Notes under the pieces: generated by a model
Told to the model about the DNA's origin: nothing
Databases searched by the model: none
What the model saw: only the letters and a program-made list of their open reading frames with translations
NCBI GenBank assembly: GCA_048058975.1
Contig: JBLLNP010000004.1
Location: forward strand, 28,774-92,773
Origin: RHLJ01 sp048058975
Lineage (GTDB): Bacteria > Bacteroidota > Rhodothermia > Balneolales > Balneolaceae
DNA: 64,000 nucleotides
Direction: 5' to 3'
Shown here: positions 25,701 through 33,862 of the stretch, piece after piece
How the letters are laid out: each line of letters starts with the position of its first letter
How positions within the stretch are numbered: position 1 is the first letter of the stretch
Position numbers and translations under genes: made by a program

Positions 25701-26619
25701 TTATCAATCCAGCATCTTTGCGAAGAATCCAGCAAAGCAGATTCTGAAACAACCTTCTTTTTGGGACATTGAATCCGGAGATTGCTTCCTCGAAAAAGTA
25801 AAACGAGCAAGTTTTAAAACCAGACTCCTCGCAAAGACTGCCTTTATTGTAGGGTTGTTTTTCATACTTATTTCACCAGTTGCTGCCCAAAATTTTGATT
25901 TTCTACCTGATCGACCAACTGGAATGGTCAACGACTATGCCGATATGCTTACCTCCTCAGAAGAACAACGATTAGAACGCAAACTTATCAATTACAGGGA
26001 TACAACAACGAATGTAATTGCTATAGCTATTCTTCAAAGCCTTGAAGGAAATTCTGTAGAAGAAGTTGGAACTGAGCTTTTCAATACATGGAGAATGTGG
26101 GAAGGCGATCGCTATAATGGAGTTTTGATACTTATTTCTGAATCAGACAGAAAGATTCGGATTGAAGTTGGTTATGGACTCGAAGGCGCTATCCCCGACG
26201 TTATGGCTAATCGTATCATCAATGATATTATTACACCTTCGTTTCGAAATCAGGATGTTTACTCAGGGCTTGATCGAGCTACCAGTGCCTTAATTCAATT
26301 AGCATCAGGAGAATTTGAAGGAAGCCCTGAAGGATTAGTACGATCGCAGGGCGATGAAGGGTTTCCAGTGGATGTTTTCATAATCATTATTGTGATTATT
26401 ATTTTTATTGCTACCAAAGGTGGACGTGGAGGTCGGGGAAACAGAAAAAGAACATTTGGACCTGAAGATGTAGTTGAGGCCTTATTCTGGAGCCAGGTAT
26501 TTGGCGGAGGTCGTAGCCGTGGAGGAGGATCAGGATTTGGCGGTGGCGGCGGATTCGGTGGTTTCTCTGGCGGAGGAGGATTTGGTTCCGGTGGCGGCGG
26601 TGCCAGCGGAGGTTGGTAA
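25690..26619 (+). CDS. TPM domain-containing protein with Gly-rich tail (YgcG-like)
   Basis: A 309-residue protein. It has an unusually long charged N-terminus (about 45 residues) before a signal or membrane segment (TAFIVGLFFILISPVAAQ), an extracytoplasmic TPM domain (about 65-205), a second membrane helix (DVFIIIIVIIIFIATKGG) and a Gly/Ser/Phe-rich C-terminal tail ending GGASGGW. This is the YgcG architecture. ATG 25690 follows GGGGGA closely and overlaps the previous gene; ATG 25678 is the alternative. Confidence 0.85.
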   Translation: MRNNYQSSIFAKNPAKQILKQPSFWDIESGDCFLEKVKRASFKTRLLAKTAFIVGLFFILISPVAAQNFDFLPDRPTGMVNDYADMLTSSEEQRLERKLINYRDTTTNVIAIAILQSLEGNSVEEVGTELFNTWRMWEGDRYNGVLILISESDRKIRIEVGYGLEGAIPDVMANRIINDIITPSFRNQDVYSGLDRATSALIQLASGEFEGSPEGLVRSQGDEGFPVDVFIIIIVIIIFIATKGGRGGRGNRKRTFGPEDVVEALFWSQVFGGGRSRGGGSGFGGGGGFGGFSGGGGFGSGGGGASGGW

Positions 26620-26645
26620 ATTTTTACTCAGACGGAAGCTCTAAA

Positions 26646-27860
26646 TTACAACGCTTGTTCTAAATCCTGAATAATATCCTCTGCATCTTCGATTCCAACT
26701 GCGAGCCGAACCAGACCATCGGTAATTCTAGCTTTTTCTCTAAGTTCAGGATCCATTACGGAATGAGTCATAGAAGCAGGATGCTGAATTAAAGTATCAA
26801 CCGTACCCAGGCTTACTGCAAGTGTACAAAGCTCTACCTTATTCATTAATCGTTCTCCGGAGGAATAACCTCCTTTTAACTCAAAAGAAATAACGCCGCC
26901 AAAGCCGTTTTCAAAGATTGAGTTTGATAATTTGTACTGTGGGTGTGATTCCAATCCAGGATACCAAACTCTCTCAACAGCTTCATGAGATTCCAAAAAC
27001 TTAGCCACCTGCATTCCGTTTTCTGCATGTTTCTTCATTCTTAATGGCAACGTTTTCAATCCCTGGTACAACAAAAAAGCATCCTGTGGTCCTGAAATTC
27101 CCCCCATATTCTTCCTGAACTTTGAAAGGTTTATTTCCTCATTAAGCTCTTTCTTAAGAACAAGTGCTCCACCTATCACAGTACCCTGCCCTCCAATATA
27201 TTTTGTAGTGGAATGTGCTATAATATCAGCACCGAGGCTAATGGGGCGTAAATGATAAGGTGTTGCAAAGGTATTATCTACCATTACTATTGCCCCGTGT
27301 TGATGAGCTATTTCTGAAATAGCGTGAATGTCGCAGACCGTCATGGTTGGGTTAGCAATACTCTCCAAGTAAACCAATTTAGTATTTGGATTCTTTTTCA
27401 GCTCAATCTCTAACATAAAAGGATCACTCAAATCTAGAAAAGAAGTCGAAATGCCCATCAATGGAGCTTCTTCTTTTAGAAATTGACTGGTACATCCATA
27501 CAAAGCATCCTGAGCGATTACATGTCCACCTAATGCCGATGAAATAATGGCTGTACTTATGGCAGCCATTCCACTTCCAAAAACCATCCCCTGGTATTGT
27601 TCAGGATTCGTAAGACCAAATGTTTCCAGCTCGCAAATCGCCCGTTCCAGCTGTTCAACTGTTGGATTTCCCAGCCTCGAATATACATGAGCTTCATTCT
27701 CACCCTGAAAAGCATCCCTGCCCTGCTGCACATTATCAAAAACAAATGTAGAGGTTTGGTATATAGGAGTAACGTGGGATCCGAATTGATCGGCTTCCTT
27801 TTTTCCTGCGTGAACTGCTGCAGAGTTAAAGCTGATGGGTTTTTTGCTAACTGTAATCAT
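26646..27860 (-). CDS. PLP-dependent trans-sulfuration enzyme, methionine gamma-lyase-like
   Basis: A 404-residue Cys/Met-metabolism PLP enzyme. Motifs: VYSRLGNPTVEQLE, FGSGMAAIST, DNTFATPYHLRPISLGADI, the PLP lysine in AHSTTKYIGGQGTVIGG, and a C-terminal SLGTVDTLIQHPASMTHS. The family includes methionine gamma-lyase, cystathionine gamma-lyase and gamma-synthase. The adjacent, translationally coupled Lrp regulator mirrors the mdeR-mdeA arrangement and favours methionine gamma-lyase (methionine to methanethiol, 2-oxobutyrate and ammonia), but the exact activity is inference. Confidence 0.85.
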   Translation of the reverse strand: MITVSKKPISFNSAAVHAGKKEADQFGSHVTPIYQTSTFVFDNVQQGRDAFQGENEAHVYSRLGNPTVEQLERAICELETFGLTNPEQYQGMVFGSGMAAISTAIISSALGGHVIAQDALYGCTSQFLKEEAPLMGISTSFLDLSDPFMLEIELKKNPNTKLVYLESIANPTMTVCDIHAISEIAHQHGAIVMVDNTFATPYHLRPISLGADIIAHSTTKYIGGQGTVIGGALVLKKELNEEINLSKFRKNMGGISGPQDAFLLYQGLKTLPLRMKKHAENGMQVAKFLESHEAVERVWYPGLESHPQYKLSNSIFENGFGGVISFELKGGYSSGERLMNKVELCTLAVSLGTVDTLIQHPASMTHSVMDPELREKARITDGLVRLAVGIEDAEDIIQDLEQAL

Positions 27861-28333
27861 TAGATTGGTATGTTTGATTCTTCTTTTATGGTGCTTAATA
27901 CAATACTGGTACGAAGTCGCTGCACATCAGGAAGGTTGGCAAGCTTAGATCGTAACAGCTGCTCAAAATCTTTGACATCTCTTGCTACGATATACAAGAG
28001 GAAATCTCCTTCTCCGGTTGTGTTATAACAAGCTAGGATTTCCGGAATTGACTTAATTGCACTTGTAAACTCATCCAAAAGATTAAGCTGATGTATGCTA
28101 AGAGTTACTGAAACGAATGCACTGAATCCTTTTCCGATGGATTCCTTATTTACAATTGCCGAGTAGCCTTCTATCACTTTCTGCTTCTCAAGCCGGCGAA
28201 CCCGCTCAAGTGTGGGAGTAGTTGTAAGGTTTATCCTTTCCGATAACTCTTTATTCGATAACCTACCTTCCTTTTGCAGGATGCGGATTATCTTTTTATC
28301 AAATTCATCAAGTTTTATCTCTTCCATATTCAT
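27860..28333 (-). CDS. Lrp/AsnC-family transcriptional regulator
   Basis: A 157-residue Lrp/AsnC regulator: N-terminal helix-turn-helix (LDEFDKKIIRILQKEGRLSN, LSERINLTTTPTLERVRRLE) and a C-terminal RAM ligand-binding domain (ILACYNTTGEGDFLLYIVAR). Its stop overlaps the start of the downstream PLP enzyme gene (TAATG), so it probably regulates sulfur amino acid breakdown in response to an amino acid. ATG 28333 or 28327. A palindrome lies 59 bp upstream. Confidence 0.9.
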   Translation of the reverse strand: MNMEEIKLDEFDKKIIRILQKEGRLSNKELSERINLTTTPTLERVRRLEKQKVIEGYSAIVNKESIGKGFSAFVSVTLSIHQLNLLDEFTSAIKSIPEILACYNTTGEGDFLLYIVARDVKDFEQLLRSKLANLPDVQRLRTSIVLSTIKEESNIPI

Positions 28334-28391
28334 CTATTATTCTTTAAATATTAACTATCATAGTTTTACCTATCAATACTAACCTAAAAAT

Positions 28392-28408
28392 ATAGAATAA
28401 TATTCTAT
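28392..28408. promoter_or_regulatory. Palindromic site upstream of the lrp-type gene
   Basis: ATAGAATA-A-TATTCTAT is a perfect 8+8 palindrome with one central base, in the 103-bp AT-rich gap before the Lrp gene. It is a candidate autoregulatory Lrp-type binding site. Confidence 0.45.
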
Positions 28409-28436
28409 GAATACTAATAATAAAGGATATTAAACT

Positions 28437-28470
28437 AAAAAAGCCCCGAATTAATCCTAATTCGGGGCTT
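28437..28470 (-). terminator. Terminator after the fadE-like gene
   Basis: AAGCCCCGAATTA and TAATTCGGGGCTT form a perfect 13-bp stem with a 4-base loop; on the minus strand it is followed by six T residues. It lies 31 bp after the stop of the minus-strand acyl-CoA dehydrogenase gene. Confidence 0.92.
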
Positions 28471-28500
28471 AGTCATATTAACTCGAACTACCAATTACAA

Positions 28501-30993
28501 TTAAACTTGCTGGGTAACCTCTTCCGTGGTTAATCCCTTTCCTTTAGCAGATTTCGGAGTTTCATTCATGTACTCATCCTGAGTAAACTCATCCACCTGA
28601 ATGGCGTCGTAGCGCGCATCTTCTGCTTTCCGTACAAGTACTGCCTCTTCTTTAGTTATAACTCCTTTCTCCAGAGCAGGATCAATCAGGTTTGGAACTG
28701 AGTCTTTTGGAATTTCCCGCTTTTTCATCGCCACGTATATTTTCTTGTAAATAGGGGCTGCTTCGGTAATTAGGTTTAGTGTATGTTCATAACGACCTAC
28801 TGCCTCAGACGGATCTGTTGGCACATATGACCCATCCGTAATCCGATCACGTTGTTCTCCTACTGTTTGCATTGCTGAAGCTACTTTATGTCCCAGATCA
28901 TCTGAAGGATAGGTGCCAATTGGGTTTAACCTGGACCACACACCAATCAAGCGAAACGCCCAACTTAATCCAGGCACCTGGATTTCTTTCAGAATTCCTT
29001 CAAACGCTTGCTGAATTTTGAAGAAAATGTAATCCATCGCCCATTTGAAATAAATCTCGTCTTCCTTTCTTCGTCCCTCTGCTTCAAATCTTCGGAGTGT
29101 TGCTGCTGCTAAATACATGTGACTTAGTACATCTGCATACCTTCCGGCAATTTTCTCTTTCATTTTGAGCGCTCCTCCGTACGAGCCTAATGCGATATCT
29201 GCAAAGAAGGCAAAGGAAGCTGACGTCCATGCCAGTTTTTTGAAATACCTGGAAGAAGGACCACTTACCGGAGAACCAGCCAATCGCCCCCGAGTAACAC
29301 TTAGCATGAAAGCACGGGCTTTATTTCTTCCCACGTGGCCGATATGTGCCCAGAAATTATTATCAAAAGCTTTGGCATCTCCTTCTGTGAGTGCTTTTAT
29401 TTCATTTAAAGCATACGGATGACACCGAATCGCACCCTGTCCAAAAATCATCAACGTTCTGGTAAGAATGTTCGCTCCTTCTACAGTAATGGCAATTGGG
29501 AGAGAAACATATCCGTTAGCAAAAATATTTCTTGGACCCCTGGAAATACCAGCTCCACCCACAATATCCATCGAGTCGTTGATAATCTCTCGCATCAGCT
29601 CGGTGAAATTATACTTCATTATCGCAGTAACCACAGCTGGCTTCGCGCCTTTGTCGAGTCCTCCGGTAGTATATTTTCGTGCTGCTTCCATAAAATAAGT
29701 ATAGCCACCAATCCTGGCCATGGGTTCTTCAATTCCTTCAAACTTCCCAATATTCATTCCGAATTGTTTTCGGATCATTGCATAGGCACCCACAACTCTG
29801 GTTGCCATTTTTGCTCCACCCAGACTCTGAGCAGGAAGTGAAATTCCACGACCTACTGCCAATGATTCCATCAACATTCTCCAGCCATTACCAGCTCCTT
29901 CTTTTCCTCCGATTATTGCATCGATAGGAACCACAACATTGTGACCATGAGTTGGACAGTTGTAAAATGGCACTCCAAGCGGATCATGACGTTTACCAAG
30001 TACAACTCCCTTGGTATCTGATGGAATCAATGCGCAGGTAATTCCCAGATCTTCACCTTTACCAAGCAGATTTTCGGGATCCCGAAGTTTAAAAGCTAAT
30101 CCAAGAACTGTAGAGATTGCCGCTAATGTGATATAACGTTTATTCCAGTTCAGCTTCAAATAAAGCTCACCATCTTCTGCTTTGAAAACTTCTCCATCGG
30201 AAGTCATCCCGCCAGCATCAGAACCGGCGTTTGGTTCGGTCAATGCAAAACATGGCATTTCAACACCTGCAGCAAGGCGGGGCAGATAATACTCTTTCTG
30301 TTTCTCGGTTCCATAATGCATTAATAATTCTGCCGGACCGAGTGAATTTGGAACCATTACGGTGGTAGCAAGAGGTCCGCATCTGGAACCAAGCTTAGCC
30401 ACAATGGCACTATGTGCCGTTGCAGAAAATTCGTGTCCTCCGTATTTCTTAGGAACAATCAATCCGAAGAATCCTTCTTTACGCATGTACTCCCAGGCGT
30501 CCTCATTAAAATCCTTCTTTACAAATACATCCCAGTCGTTAACCATACTGCAAAGCGCTTCCACCTGATTATCCAAAAAATCCTGCTCATCTTTGGTTAA
30601 CTCAGGATAGGGCTCTTGCAAAATTCGTTTAAAGTTGGGTTTACCTGAGAAAAGTTCACCATCCACCCAAACGGTACCTGCGTCAATAGCAGTTTGTTCA
30701 GTTTCTGAAATGGTTGGTAGAAAATTAAGAGCATCCAGCAATTTCATAATCGGAGCACTAATCAATGTTCTACGTATTGGTTTTACATTGAAAAGAAGAA
30801 CCAAAGCTGTATATGTTATAAAAAGCCAGTTCGGTGCCTCCAAGCCGGCTAAGCCAAAAAATCCTGCAATAGCCCATAACCATAATGGAGCCCCAGTATA
30901 GGCGAAGCCAATTGCTAAAATCGCTGCCGCGCCAATTGATGCCCAAAGGGGCACTTCGTATAAAAATCCGAATAGTTCAGTAATTGCTTCCAT
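28501..30993 (-). CDS. fadE: FadE-type acyl-CoA dehydrogenase
   Basis: An 830-residue long acyl-CoA dehydrogenase of the FadE type, carrying out the first FAD-dependent step of fatty acid beta-oxidation. Two hydrophobic segments lie at the N-terminus, then the dehydrogenase core (FGLIVPKKYGGHEFSA, CFALTEPNAGSDAGG, MDIVGGAGISRGPRN), and a C-terminal extension that distinguishes FadE from the 380-residue enzymes. ATG 30993 follows AAGGAG with ideal spacing; an upstream in-frame ATG at 31041 would overlap the TetR gene and is less likely. The TetR gene immediately upstream probably controls it. Confidence 0.93.
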   Translation of the reverse strand: MEAITELFGFLYEVPLWASIGAAAILAIGFAYTGAPLWLWAIAGFFGLAGLEAPNWLFITYTALVLLFNVKPIRRTLISAPIMKLLDALNFLPTISETEQTAIDAGTVWVDGELFSGKPNFKRILQEPYPELTKDEQDFLDNQVEALCSMVNDWDVFVKKDFNEDAWEYMRKEGFFGLIVPKKYGGHEFSATAHSAIVAKLGSRCGPLATTVMVPNSLGPAELLMHYGTEKQKEYYLPRLAAGVEMPCFALTEPNAGSDAGGMTSDGEVFKAEDGELYLKLNWNKRYITLAAISTVLGLAFKLRDPENLLGKGEDLGITCALIPSDTKGVVLGKRHDPLGVPFYNCPTHGHNVVVPIDAIIGGKEGAGNGWRMLMESLAVGRGISLPAQSLGGAKMATRVVGAYAMIRKQFGMNIGKFEGIEEPMARIGGYTYFMEAARKYTTGGLDKGAKPAVVTAIMKYNFTELMREIINDSMDIVGGAGISRGPRNIFANGYVSLPIAITVEGANILTRTLMIFGQGAIRCHPYALNEIKALTEGDAKAFDNNFWAHIGHVGRNKARAFMLSVTRGRLAGSPVSGPSSRYFKKLAWTSASFAFFADIALGSYGGALKMKEKIAGRYADVLSHMYLAAATLRRFEAEGRRKEDEIYFKWAMDYIFFKIQQAFEGILKEIQVPGLSWAFRLIGVWSRLNPIGTYPSDDLGHKVASAMQTVGEQRDRITDGSYVPTDPSEAVGRYEHTLNLITEAAPIYKKIYVAMKKREIPKDSVPNLIDPALEKGVITKEEAVLVRKAEDARYDAIQVDEFTQDEYMNETPKSAKGKGLTTEEVTQQV

Positions 30994-31003
30994 TGTTTCT
31001 CCT

Positions 31004-31606
31004 TTAATGCGTTGTAATCCTAACCAGAAATCCCTGAACAATTTGTTCGATGGATTCTTCTATGAACTTATCTCTGTTAATCCTGCTATCTAACCTTTGA
31101 TTAAAAACAACTGAAATTACTCCGTGAAGTTGAGCCCATATTGAATAAGCGGCAATCATTGGTTCGTCGTGTTCCATCAACCCTTCTTCAGTACCAGTTC
31201 TTATAACCGATTCCAAAAGAGCATATCCCCTTCTGGCTTTTCTGAATTTCTCTTTTGGGTACCTGCTTACCTCGCTCGACAGAGCTATATAAATAACTTG
31301 GTATTTCTCTGGGTTCGATATTGCGAAGTTTACATATCCCCTTATGATTGCCTCAAATTTATCTATCGTAGCCAGTTTTTGAGCCGCACTACGTTCGATA
31401 GCAACGCTTAACTCTTCTACCGACTCTTCAATCAATGTATGTACGAGATGATCCTTATTCTCGAAATAGAGATAAATACTGGTAGCTGAGGCTCCAACTT
31501 CATTAGCAATTTTTCGCATAGATAGAGAATTATAACCCTTCGTAAATAAAAATCGGCGACTAGTGTCCAGTATTTTTTCTCGTAGTGATTTCTCTTCTTC
31601 GCTCAT
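31004..31606 (-). CDS. TetR/AcrR-family regulator, probable fatty-acid regulator
   Basis: A 200-residue TetR repressor with N-terminal helix-turn-helix (LDTSRRFLFTKGYNSLSMRK, IANEVGASATSIYLYFENKD) and a helical ligand-binding domain. It precedes the fadE-like gene by 10 bp on the same strand, so it is likely to sense acyl-CoA and repress its own operon. A 20-bp inverted repeat 20 bp upstream of its start is a strong operator candidate. Confidence 0.9.
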   Translation of the reverse strand: MSEEEKSLREKILDTSRRFLFTKGYNSLSMRKIANEVGASATSIYLYFENKDHLVHTLIEESVEELSVAIERSAAQKLATIDKFEAIIRGYVNFAISNPEKYQVIYIALSSEVSRYPKEKFRKARRGYALLESVIRTGTEEGLMEHDEPMIAAYSIWAQLHGVISVVFNQRLDSRINRDKFIEESIEQIVQGFLVRITTH

Positions 31607-31626
31607 TTCCAGAATTGGTTAACAGT

Positions 31627-31646
31627 GTTAACTTAACGAAGTTAAC
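31627..31646. promoter_or_regulatory. TetR-type operator
   Basis: GTTAACTT-AACG-AAGTTAAC is a perfect 8+8 inverted repeat with a 4-base spacer, 20 bp upstream of the TetR start codon. Another GTTAAC half-site occurs just upstream (near 31618-31623). Size and location fit autorepression by a TetR-family dimer. Confidence 0.65.
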
Positions 31647-31689
31647 TAATCCTGATAGAAAATCAATAATAGTTTTTGGGTGTAATCTA

Positions 31690-32343
31690 TTAGAGTGAAA
31701 AAGAAAGAAAGCGAATGGTACGGCCTCTTTTCAAGTGCATACCTTCATAATAGGTTTGGATGGAAAGCTCTGGATCGGCAGGGTATTCTTTATACACATC
31801 AGCCACATCGCGATGTAAAGTCAAATCTTCCTTTCGAATTACCTCTTTAGTGAACTCGTACAGTTCGGGGCTGTCCGTCTTTAAGTTGATTGTTGCCCCT
31901 TTTTTAAGAAGAGGTCGATAAAGTTCCAGAAATTTAGGCGAGGTAAGTTTTTTTCGGTCCTTTTTCAGCTGAGGATCAGGAAATATGATCCAGATTTCAT
32001 CCACCTCTTTCTCTGCAAAAAACTGATCCAGATGATCGATGTACGCCCTGAAAAAGCGAATATTATCCAGCCCTTCCTCTCTTGCTTTGTTTGCTCCAAC
32101 CCACATCCGGTTGCCCTTTATATCAAATCCAACAAAGTTTTTTTCCTGGTGTAATTTTCCTAGTCCAATGGAATACTCTCCTTTTCCACACGCAAGTTCC
32201 AGCACAATGGGATTGCTATTTTTAAAGATCTCTGAATTCCACGTTCCTTTGGGGAATGGGTTTTTGCTGTTGTAATCCGACCATTCGAACACATTTTTCA
32301 TGGCTCGAATTTCCTCCATCCGCTGTTCCTTAATCTTGGGCAT
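31690..32343 (-). CDS. trmB: tRNA (guanine-N7-)-methyltransferase
   Basis: A 217-residue TrmB, which methylates G46 of tRNAs using SAM. Visible: the SAM loop VLELACGKGEYSIGLG, FVGFDIKGNRMW, the WIIFPDPQLKKDRKKLTSPK catalytic/tRNA segment, and LKTDSPELYEF. Length fits. It starts 1 bp after the pdxH stop on the same strand, so redoxin, pdxH and trmB form one tight operon. Confidence 0.93.
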   Translation of the reverse strand: MPKIKEQRMEEIRAMKNVFEWSDYNSKNPFPKGTWNSEIFKNSNPIVLELACGKGEYSIGLGKLHQEKNFVGFDIKGNRMWVGANKAREEGLDNIRFFRAYIDHLDQFFAEKEVDEIWIIFPDPQLKKDRKKLTSPKFLELYRPLLKKGATINLKTDSPELYEFTKEVIRKEDLTLHRDVADVYKEYPADPELSIQTYYEGMHLKRGRTIRFLSFSL

Positions 32344-32344
32344 A

Positions 32345-32989
32345 TTAAGGTGAAAGCCTTTTAATCGACCACATTGATCCTTCTTTGGAATATACTATCC
32401 GGTCGTGAAGACGGCTTCTTCTGCCCTGCCAGAATTCAAAATAGTTTGGTGTTACTTTGTACCCGCCCCAGGTTTCCGGCATTGGAACATTACCTTCTTC
32501 GTACTTTTCTGCGAGAGTATTAAATTTTTCTTCCAGATAAGCTCTGTTTGGCACTTCCTTACTCTGATTGGATGCATGTGCTCCAATTTGGCTCAAATGC
32601 GGCCGGGTTTTAAAATAGGCTTCACTTTCTTCACGGGAAAGCTTTTCTGCTACCCCTTCAATACGAACCTGCCGTTCCAGTTCAATCCAAAAGAAGCATA
32701 CGGCAATATTTGGATTTGCAGCAATTTCATCTCCCTTACTGCTCGCGTGATTGGTGAAAAAAGTAAATCCGCTTTCATCAAAACCTTTTAATAGTACAAT
32801 ACGATTGTAGGGTTTCCCATTTGAACCAACTGTAGCAAGCGACATCGCATTTGGTTCTTTCACTTCTGATTTGACGGCTTCAGCCAGCCAAACCTGAAAC
32901 TGTGAAAAAGGATTTGTATTAACCTCAGATTCGTCTAATGAAAGTTGTGTGTATTCCTGCCTGATTTTCTGAAGATCAATATCTGCCAT
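32345..32989 (-). CDS. pdxH: Pyridoxamine 5'-phosphate oxidase
   Basis: A 214-residue PdxH, the FMN enzyme oxidising pyridoxine or pyridoxamine 5'-phosphate to PLP. Seen: NAMSLATVGSNGKPYNRIVL, FFTNHASSKGDEIAANP, RQVRIEGVAEKLS, SNQSKEVPNR and the C-terminal FEFWQGRRSRLHDR with the usual RLSP ending. The start at 32989 (MADIDLQKIRQEY) lies 4 bp after the redoxin stop; a longer in-frame extension to 33070 would run through the redoxin gene and is rejected. Confidence 0.95.
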   Translation of the reverse strand: MADIDLQKIRQEYTQLSLDESEVNTNPFSQFQVWLAEAVKSEVKEPNAMSLATVGSNGKPYNRIVLLKGFDESGFTFFTNHASSKGDEIAANPNIAVCFFWIELERQVRIEGVAEKLSREESEAYFKTRPHLSQIGAHASNQSKEVPNRAYLEEKFNTLAEKYEEGNVPMPETWGGYKVTPNYFEFWQGRRSRLHDRIVYSKEGSMWSIKRLSP

Positions 32990-32993
32990 CGTT

Positions 32994-33575
32994 TTATCCG
33001 AAATAATCGGGCTCGTTGCCCGGTTTCCATTTAATATTGCACCCAATACTGGGTATTTGTTGTTCGACAAGGCCTTCGTTATTTAATAACGCTTCTATCG
33101 CGTTTTTTAAATCAACACCTGTCACTTCTTTTCCATTACCTGGACGACTACCATCAAACTGGCCACGATAAACCAACTTGCTATTCCCATCAAATAAGAA
33201 AAAATCAGGCGTACAAGCTGCTTTATAACTCTTTGCCACTTCCTGAGTCTCATCATAAAGATATGGAAATGGGTAACTTTCCTGCTTAACTACTTCAATC
33301 ATTTTTTCAGGAGAGTCATCCGGATATTTTCCTGCATCATTTGAGCTTATGGCCACAAAACCGATTCCCTTTTGAATATAGGCGTTTGCTTGCTCAACCA
33401 GCACCGGGTTTATATGTTTCACATACGGGCAATGATTACAAATAAATGCAACCACTGTGCCTTTTGAGTTTCTTGAATACTTATTGAAGTTTAAAATACC
33501 GCCTGTAACAATAGGCAAAGTAAAATCCGGAGCCTCAATACCAAGCTCCAACATGGTCGATTCGACTGCTGACAT
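32994..33575 (-). CDS. Thioredoxin-family (AhpC/TSA redoxin) protein
   Basis: A 193-residue thioredoxin-fold protein with N-terminal LGIEAPDFTLP and a CNHC active site (C46, C49) in VVAFICNHCPYVKHINP, the hallmark of a soluble redoxin group annotated as thioredoxin-family proteins. The cis-Pro loop is ACTPDFFLF. No signal peptide. It is first gene of the redoxin-pdxH-trmB operon. It probably reduces peroxides or disulfides; specificity is unknown. Confidence 0.88.
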   Translation of the reverse strand: MSAVESTMLELGIEAPDFTLPIVTGGILNFNKYSRNSKGTVVAFICNHCPYVKHINPVLVEQANAYIQKGIGFVAISSNDAGKYPDDSPEKMIEVVKQESYPFPYLYDETQEVAKSYKAACTPDFFLFDGNSKLVYRGQFDGSRPGNGKEVTGVDLKNAIEALLNNEGLVEQQIPSIGCNIKWKPGNEPDYFG

Positions 33576-33714
33576 TATTTCCTTGTTTTTATCCTCAGCT
33601 ATTATGCCGGGAAAATAGTTTGTCTTGATGAATTAATTGTGAAAATACAGCTTATCTGAAAGAGGATAAAGATTATGCCCTATATTATTGATTCGAAACA
33701 TAAATAGATGCCAT

Positions 33715-33793
33715 AAAAAAACCCGATACCCAAAAGAAAATAAATATAGTGGTCATCTATGTTTAAAAAGCTACTCTCTAATGGGGTATCGGG
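33715..33793 (-). terminator. Long-loop terminator-like hairpin holding a copy of the susC start region
   Basis: CCCGATACCC (33722-33731) and GGGTATCGGG (33784-33793) make a perfect 10-bp stem around a 52-base loop. On the minus strand it is followed by seven T residues, so it fits a terminator for the radical SAM gene whose stop is at 33863. The loop contains GGTCATCTATGTTTAAAAAG at 33751-33770 and then CTACTCT, matching the susC start (2159-2185) at 26 of 27 bases. The rest of the 287-bp gap 33576-33862 shows no gene. Confidence 0.5.
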
Positions 33794-33862
33794 AAGCTAC
33801 ATGGTTTAGACGAATTGAAAGCCAAATTGTTTCCTGCAATTTTTTAAATAATTGTAAACACA

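Noticed and set aside
32990..33070. 27-codon extension of PdxH
   Set aside because: It overlaps the 3' end of the redoxin gene in another frame; ATG 32989 gives a normal-length PdxH.
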